From Micromonospora peucetia (lineage in GTDB: Bacteria > Actinomycetota > Actinomycetes > Mycobacteriales > Micromonosporaceae), in the NCBI RefSeq assembly GCF_900091625.1, contig NZ_FMIC01000002.1, positions 6,820,001 to 6,884,000 of the forward strand: a stretch of DNA of 64,000 nt, given 5' to 3'. Each line of letters begins with the position of its first letter. Position 1 is the stretch's first letter. Made by a program: the position numbers and the translations under genes. This document shows positions 59,277 to 64,000 of the stretch, in pieces. The notes under the pieces were generated by a model. It was not told the origin of the DNA. It saw nothing but the letters and a program-made list of their open reading frames with translations, and ran no database searches.

Positions 59277-61259
59277 TCACTGCACGGAGAAGAAGGTCGA
59301 CGGCGTTGACCACGTCACGCCGGCGGTCGCCGGGACCACCGTCGCCGTCGTTCCGTTGACCGCCGGGGCGACCGTCGGGTCGAACGGCACGCTGCGCAGC
59401 GTTCCGTCGGTGGCACCGTACACGACCCGGCCGCCGACCCAGGCCATGCCCCGCACGGTCGACCAGGTCACCCCGGTGGTGGGCAGGGTGAACTCGGTGG
59501 CGCCGAGGTAGTTGCCGTCGATCTCGAAGTACCGGTAATAGAGGCCGCTGGCGCCCGTACGGGTGTAGTAGAGGCGGCCGTCGAGGTAGAAGGCGCCGGT
59601 CATCACCGCGGGGTTGAACCAGTCGTTGTAGCCGGACGCCTCCCACGGCGCGCCGATCGCGCCGCCGTTGAACAGCGAGATGTCGATCCGGCTGCCGGTC
59701 GGGGTGCCGGCGACGGTGTGCGACCAGTAGATCCGGTCGCCCACCCGCCAGGTCGCGCCGGCCGCCGTGTAGTTGGGCTGGCTGACCGTGGCCGGGGTGC
59801 CCAGGCTGGTGCCGTCGAACGGAACCTTGGCCAGTTCCCCGGCGCCGGTGCCGACGTAGAGGTTGCCGGTGGTCTCGGTCGGCGGGTTCTTCGGGGTGAT
59901 GGTGCGCCCGCCGGCCAGCGGGAACATCCCGAGCCGGCCGTGGTACTCGTTGCCCATGCCGTCGGAGTTGTGGCCGAAGTAGAGGCCGTCGGTGCCGCGC
60001 CAGAGCACCGGCACCGAGGAGCCCCAGTTGCTGGTGCCGGCCGGCATCGACGCGCTGCCGCTGCGGCGGGGGTTCCAGTTCACCGGCATGCCGGTGGCGG
60101 GGGTGACCGCGGCGATGCCGAGCCGGTCGACCGCGCCGTTGCCGGCGTTGTCGCTGGCGTTGGGGTTGTTCACCCAGCGGAAGTGCCCGCCGAGGTAGAT
60201 GACGTTGTCGGCGACCTCGACGGAGGTGATGGTGTCGTTGCCGGTGTAGTCGACCCAGGTGCCGAGCTGCCCGGACCCCTGGGCGGCGGTCTCGAAACGC
60301 ACCAGCGCGTCGCAGTACGCGGCCGGCCAGCCGGAGCCGCCGTTGGTGCCGACGACGAACCAACTGCTGTCGGCGCCGAACTTGACGTCCTGCACGTAGT
60401 GCACGAAGGTCGCCGGCGCCGCGCACGGCGGGACGAACTTCTCCGTGCTCCAGTCCCGCACGGTCGGGGTGCCCGAGAGGTCGACCAGCGCCATCTGGTT
60501 GCGCGGCAGGTCGTTGACGAACTTGAAGTTGCCGCCGACCACCAGGGTGTTGCCGTCCGGGGAGACGTCGATGGTCCAGACGTACGAGGTGGTCTCGTGC
60601 CGCCCGACGGTGGCGTTCACGTCGAAGGTCGGGTCGATCGCGCCGGTCGTGGCGTTGAGCCGGCCGAGGCCGGCGTGCGCGGTGCCGTTGAGCCAGTTGA
60701 ACGCACCGGCCACGTAGAGCCAGTTGCCGTGCAGCGCCAGGTCACGGACGGTGCCACCGTCGGAGCGGCCGACCCAGCTGTCGACGATCTCGCCCGTGGC
60801 GGGGTTGAGCGCCACCAGGTTCTTACGGGAGACGCCGTTGACGTTCTTGAAGGTGCCACCGACGATCAGCGTGCCGCCGGGCCCGGCGACCAACGTGTTG
60901 ACCGCGCCGTCCAACACCGGCAGGAAGCTGGTCGAGATCGTGCCGGTGGCCCGGTCGTACGCGAAGAGGTAACGCTGGGTGGTCCAGGCCGCGCTGGCGG
61001 TCTGCCTGATCTGGGTGAAGCTGCCACCCACGTACACCGTGGAGCCGACCTGCGCGAAGGCGCGGGTCTCGCCGTCCCGGGCGTGCGGTGTGGCGTCGGC
61101 CGGGTTGGCCGAGACCAGGGTCGCCGTTTCGGGAGCCGGCACCACGGCGGCGGAGGTCCCGGTGGGGACGGCCAGCACGACGGCGGCGGTCACGACTGCG
61201 ACCACCGCCGCCCGGGTACGGAGTCCGGCGAATCGCCGAGAGAGCGGGATTTCGGGCAC
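59277..61259 (-). CDS. Secreted beta-propeller protein (delta-60-like repeats)
   Basis: The product has 660 residues from GTG 61257-61259 with GGAGG 7 nt upstream. A signal peptide (TRAAVVAVVTAAVVLAVPTG) precedes about seven to ten repeats of the form V-Y-V-G-G-x-F followed by L-A-x-x-x-x-x-T-G (VGSTVYVGGSFTQIRQ, GTLIVGGTFKNVNG, NWLYVAGAFNWLNG, NTLVVGGNFKFVND, NVIYLGGHFRWVNN). These match delta-60/Kelch-like extracellular propellers common in actinomycetes. Ligand unknown; perhaps it binds the exopolysaccharide. It is read towards the polysaccharide operon. Confidence 0.85.
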   Translation of the reverse strand: MPEIPLSRRFAGLRTRAAVVAVVTAAVVLAVPTGTSAAVVPAPETATLVSANPADATPHARDGETRAFAQVGSTVYVGGSFTQIRQTASAAWTTQRYLFAYDRATGTISTSFLPVLDGAVNTLVAGPGGTLIVGGTFKNVNGVSRKNLVALNPATGEIVDSWVGRSDGGTVRDLALHGNWLYVAGAFNWLNGTAHAGLGRLNATTGAIDPTFDVNATVGRHETTSYVWTIDVSPDGNTLVVGGNFKFVNDLPRNQMALVDLSGTPTVRDWSTEKFVPPCAAPATFVHYVQDVKFGADSSWFVVGTNGGSGWPAAYCDALVRFETAAQGSGQLGTWVDYTGNDTITSVEVADNVIYLGGHFRWVNNPNASDNAGNGAVDRLGIAAVTPATGMPVNWNPRRSGSASMPAGTSNWGSSVPVLWRGTDGLYFGHNSDGMGNEYHGRLGMFPLAGGRTITPKNPPTETTGNLYVGTGAGELAKVPFDGTSLGTPATVSQPNYTAAGATWRVGDRIYWSHTVAGTPTGSRIDISLFNGGAIGAPWEASGYNDWFNPAVMTGAFYLDGRLYYTRTGASGLYYRYFEIDGNYLGATEFTLPTTGVTWSTVRGMAWVGGRVVYGATDGTLRSVPFDPTVAPAVNGTTATVVPATAGVTWSTPSTFFSVQ

Positions 61260-61370
61260 GCTACGCCTCCATGTCGGGAGAGAACCCGCGTAGCGTGCCT
61301 GCTCGACCCCGGCTGGCGATATCCGCCGATTGGGCGGTCAGTGCATCGGCAACATGACACCGCACACAGG

Positions 61371-61388
61371 GAGTCAGATGTCCGACTC
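61371..61388. promoter_or_regulatory. Palindrome upstream of the beta-propeller gene
   Basis: The sequence gagtcagatgtccgactc has arms GAGTC/GACTC and further near-symmetry inside. It lies about 110 nt before the GTG start and may be an operator. Confidence 0.35.
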
Positions 61389-61426
61389 ACCCCCATCACG
61401 TTGCGTCGAATTGTGAACGCACGGTG

Positions 61427-63127
61427 TCAGCGGGCGCCCCCGGTGGGCTGCCGGAGATAGCTGTCGCGCCCGGCGCGGGCGAACCCCGCCACCGACGAGG
61501 CGTCGTGGTTCATGGTCATGTCGCAGGTGTTCGACCGGCGGGTCATCCCCGGGGAGTTGAAGTAGATCGCCGCCTTGATCTTCGGGTGCGCCTTCAGCGC
61601 CGCCGGGAACTCCTCGAACCAGCGCCGCTTCGCGTCCGGGTCGGCCGTGTCGAAGTTGGTGCCGAACTCCGCGAGCATCCGTGGCTTGCCGACCCCGACG
61701 CGGTGCTCGTCCAGCCACCGGTAGAAGCCGCCGATGGTGGTGGCCGGGCTCTTCCAGACCTTGCTGCCGTTGCAGACGTGGAAGTTGTACGGGTCGTAGC
61801 CCACCCAGTCGACGTACCGGTCGCCGGGATAGAGGGCGGTGTAGCGGTTGTAGTGACCGGACCAGCCCATCATCGTCCAGACCCAGACCGCGTTCTTCGC
61901 GCCGGCCGCGGCGAACCGGTCGTGCACGTACCGCCAGGCGCGGACGAAGTCGGCGTCACTGCCCTTGGCCGGTTCGTCCTCCGGCTCGTGGTCGAAGCCC
62001 ATGAACACCGGCACGCCGGTGTCGCGGATCCGGCCGGCGACCGCGTCGATGGTGGCGTCGTACCGGCCGCTGTAGACGTCCTGCCAGGTCAGCACGGTGC
62101 CGGAGGAGAAGATCCGTGACTCCCAGGCGAAGAACATCAGTCGCCCCTCACGCATCTGCTGTTGCTGGTAGGCGTCGGGGAAGGCGCCGTTGCTGCCGGC
62201 GTTGGAGAAGTCGTGGTAACGGTGCACGACGTCGAACTTCCGCCCGACCTGCGCCTCCACCTCGGCGACCGCGGCGCCGTGGTCCCACCCGTCGCCGGCA
62301 CCGGCCGGGGAGTACATCCCCCACCAGGCGCCGCACGAGGGCACGAGCCGGCTCGACACGTCGCCGCACCGGTCCGTCCCGCCCGAAGGGCTCGCCGTCG
62401 GGCTCGGGGAGGTGCGGGTGGGGCTGGCGCTGGGCGTCGGCCTCGGCGCGGGGCTCGGCGCGACCGTCCGGCTCGGCGACGGCGCGGCGCTGGTCACCAC
62501 CGGCGTCGGCCGGGCGTCGACGTCGTAGCTGATCTCCAGGCGCGGACGCAGGTCAGGGTTGCGGTTCTCCGTCGCCGCCCAGTAGATCCTGGTCTCCAGG
62601 CCCGTCTGTGCCAGCGAGACCGTCCAGGTGCCGTTGCCCTTCACCAGGGCCGAGACGTCCCACTCGTTGAAGCCCGGCGCCACACCGGAGACGGTGTCCA
62701 GCACCGCCCCAGGCAGGGCCGGCGTCGGCCGCGCCGCGCGGGCGTCCAGCGGGGAGGCGTGCGCGGTCACCGTCGCCGGGAACTTCTGCCACGCGTGCAC
62801 CCGCAGCGTGGCCCGCACGTTGACCGCCGTCGCCGGCAGGGTGGTCACGGCGAACTGGACGACCGCCTCCCGGTTGCCCCGGGGGTTGCCGTCGCAGCGG
62901 ACCGCACAGGTCGCCAGCGTCGTCTTCGCGCCATTGTCCCCGTCCTGCGACACCATGGTCGCCGTGGTGTCTGCGGTCGCCCGGATCGACAGTTCGTCGG
63001 CGGCCAGCAGCGGCATCGTGGTGGCCACGATGCCGGCCACGACCGTGGCGCCGGCCACGCCGAGGACGACGGCCTTGCGCCGTGGGCCGGGGTGCCGGGT
63101 GAGGCGGTGCAGTCCGTGCCTGCTCAA
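61427..63127 (-). CDS. Secreted GH26-type glycoside hydrolase with N-terminal CBM-like domain
   Basis: The product has 566 residues. A signal/TM segment (VVLGVAGATVVAGIVATTMP) is followed by a beta-sandwich like the disaggregatase/CBM96-related domain (ADTTATMVSQDGDNG, VVQFAVTTLP, VNVRATLRVHAW, FNEWDVSALV), then a Pro/Ser/Thr linker. The catalytic part resembles GH26 beta-mannanases: VPVFMGFDHEPEDEPAKGSD (acid/base Glu) and PRMLAEFGTNFD (nucleophile Glu). YVDWVGYDPYNFHV lies between them. It may trim or process the locus polysaccharide; substrate is not shown. Confidence 0.87.
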   Translation of the reverse strand: MSRHGLHRLTRHPGPRRKAVVLGVAGATVVAGIVATTMPLLAADELSIRATADTTATMVSQDGDNGAKTTLATCAVRCDGNPRGNREAVVQFAVTTLPATAVNVRATLRVHAWQKFPATVTAHASPLDARAARPTPALPGAVLDTVSGVAPGFNEWDVSALVKGNGTWTVSLAQTGLETRIYWAATENRNPDLRPRLEISYDVDARPTPVVTSAAPSPSRTVAPSPAPRPTPSASPTRTSPSPTASPSGGTDRCGDVSSRLVPSCGAWWGMYSPAGAGDGWDHGAAVAEVEAQVGRKFDVVHRYHDFSNAGSNGAFPDAYQQQQMREGRLMFFAWESRIFSSGTVLTWQDVYSGRYDATIDAVAGRIRDTGVPVFMGFDHEPEDEPAKGSDADFVRAWRYVHDRFAAAGAKNAVWVWTMMGWSGHYNRYTALYPGDRYVDWVGYDPYNFHVCNGSKVWKSPATTIGGFYRWLDEHRVGVGKPRMLAEFGTNFDTADPDAKRRWFEEFPAALKAHPKIKAAIYFNSPGMTRRSNTCDMTMNHDASSVAGFARAGRDSYLRQPTGGAR

Positions 63128-63206
63128 GGAGTACTCCCTGTGTGTCGGGCGGTGACGGTCAGCAGCGTAACCACGGCCACGGCGTGACGTGGGGAGGACA
63201 GCCGGA

Positions 63207-63234
63207 CCTAAGCGCGTCTTAACCGTCGCCTAAG
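63207..63234. promoter_or_regulatory. Three TTA(A/G)G-type boxes with 11-bp spacing before the GH26 gene
   Basis: Plus-strand 6-mers cctaag (63207), cttaac (63218) and cctaag (63229) are spaced exactly 11 bp apart. Direct repeats once per helical turn are typical of OmpR/PhoB-family response-regulator sites. They lie 80-107 nt before the GH26 start. Confidence 0.45.
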
Positions 63235-63280
63235 GATGCCCTGGCGGACCACAGGGGACACTCCCGTCCCATGTCGGCGG

Positions 63281-64000
63281 TCAGGTGGCGCGGGCGGCGG
63301 CCAGTGCGGCGGCCATCGCGGCCCGGGGCGCGGCGACGCCGGTGAAGTGCTCGAACTGGCCCACCGCCTGGGCCAGGAGCAGGTCGAGCCCGGAGACGAT
63401 CCGGCAGCCGGCGGCCTCGGCCGACGCCGCCAACGGCGTCGGCCACGGGTCGTAGAGCGCGTCGAAGACCACCGAGCCGGGCCGCCAGGCGGCCGTCACG
63501 GCGAGCGGGTCGGCGCCCCCCTTCGGCACGGTCGAGATCACCACGTCGGCGTCGAGGTGAGCGGCCGCGTCGTCCCACGCCGCCGCGCGCATCGGCACGT
63601 CGACCGCACGTGCCACCGGGCGGATGTCCTCGGTTGCGGCCATCCGACGAGCCACCACGGTCACCTCCCGGGCGTCCAGCCGGCCCGCCGCAGCCACCGC
63701 CGCGCGCGCCGTGCCACCCGCGCCCAGCACGGTCACCGTCGCACCGGGCCGTACCCCGGCGTCGGTGAGCACCTCGACCATGCCGACGACGTCGGTGTTG
63801 TCGGCGTACCAGGAGCCGTCCGGCCGGCGTACCAGCGTGTTGGCGGCACCGACGGCGGCGGCGACCGGCGAGACCTCGGCGGCCACCGCGAGCGCCGCTT
63901 CCTTGCCCGGCATCGTCACCGACAGCCCGGCCCACTCCGGGCCCAGGCCGGCGACCAGGGCCGGCAGCTCCGCCGCCGCGCACTCGATCCGGGTGTACGA
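63281..64000 (-). CDS. aroE: Shikimate dehydrogenase, 3' part
   Basis: AroE reduces dehydroshikimate with NADPH. About 239 C-terminal residues are present; the start is beyond the right edge. The window begins within YTRIECAAAELPALVAGL, then LSVTMPGKEAAL with the catalytic Lys, AANTLVRR and ADNTDVVGMVE with the shikimate-binding Asn-Asp, and VTVLGAGGTARAAVAAAGRL, the Rossmann loop. The ending is QFEHFTGVAAPRAAMAAAL. In relatives aroE is next to aroC; here the polysaccharide locus lies between them. Confidence 0.95.
   Translation of the reverse strand, partial: SYTRIECAAAELPALVAGLGPEWAGLSVTMPGKEAALAVAAEVSPVAAAVGAANTLVRRPDGSWYADNTDVVGMVEVLTDAGVRPGATVTVLGAGGTARAAVAAAGRLDAREVTVVARRMAATEDIRPVARAVDVPMRAAAWDDAAAHLDADVVISTVPKGGADPLAVTAAWRPGSVVFDALYDPWPTPLAASAEAAGCRIVSGLDLLLAQAVGQFEHFTGVAAPRAAMAAALAAARAT

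Overview
The window is a high-GC, tightly packed actinobacterial chromosome segment. It carries the actinobacterial integration host factor mihF, a BldD-type developmental regulator with a c-di-GMP signature, a RibM-type riboflavin transporter inside an FMN-riboswitch rib operon, and a PriA without helicase motifs. GTG starts and ATGA/GTGA stop-start overlaps are common. A filamentous actinomycete, most likely of the Micromonosporaceae, fits best; this family assignment is inference from gene content and style. Almost everything is on the minus strand. The plus-strand genes are a three-gene cassette at 5.6-9.5 kb, bldD, and one hydrolase.

Layout. 1-3.9 kb: translation genes (pheT 5' end, pheS, a TrmH-type rRNA methylase, then rplT-rpmI-infC with a long leader). 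4.0-9.5 kb: a PH-domain membrane protein, then an accessory cassette of a Crp/Fnr-like protein divergent from three overlapping genes (nucleotide-cyclase-like protein, degenerate P-loop/HEAT-repeat protein, uncharacterised protein). The cyclase-like and P-loop proteins share a 21-residue glycine-rich motif. 9.6-18.3 kb: transporter, hisG, hisE, the riboflavin operon, a receiver-GGDEF protein and rpe. 18.4-31 kb: secreted M28 peptidase, rsmB-fmt-def, a P450 remnant, a kinase/ParB-like fusion, priA, metK, coaBC, rpoZ, a degenerate guanylate kinase and mihF. 31-42.3 kb: pyrimidine operon (pyrR-pyrB-pyrC-carA-carB-pyrD ... pyrF) with bioA inserted. 42.4-49.3 kb: bldD, then efp-nusB and the aro genes. 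49.5-63.2 kb: an extracellular polysaccharide locus placed between aroC and aroE. The window ends inside aroE.

Functional links. The rib genes convert GTP and ribulose-5-phosphate to riboflavin; rpe lies just upstream of the operon, and RibM may import the vitamin under the same FMN switch. PyrR probably controls the pyr operon through a leader hairpin next to its own ribosome-binding site. The GGDEF protein and BldD are possible partners in c-di-GMP signalling. The polysaccharide locus has a flippase, polymerase-like protein, chain-length protein, glycosyltransferases, sulfotransferase, acetyltransferase and two secreted proteins, but no priming glycosyltransferase is visible.

Two features stand out. 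First, the 4.5-9.5 kb cassette looks like an NTP-dependent conflict or signalling system whose partners may assemble through the shared motif. Second, short repeat units encoding mini-ORFs sit exactly at the ribM/ribBA and pyrR/pyrB junctions and preserve ATGA/GTGA coupling on both sides, as mycobacterial MIRU elements do.
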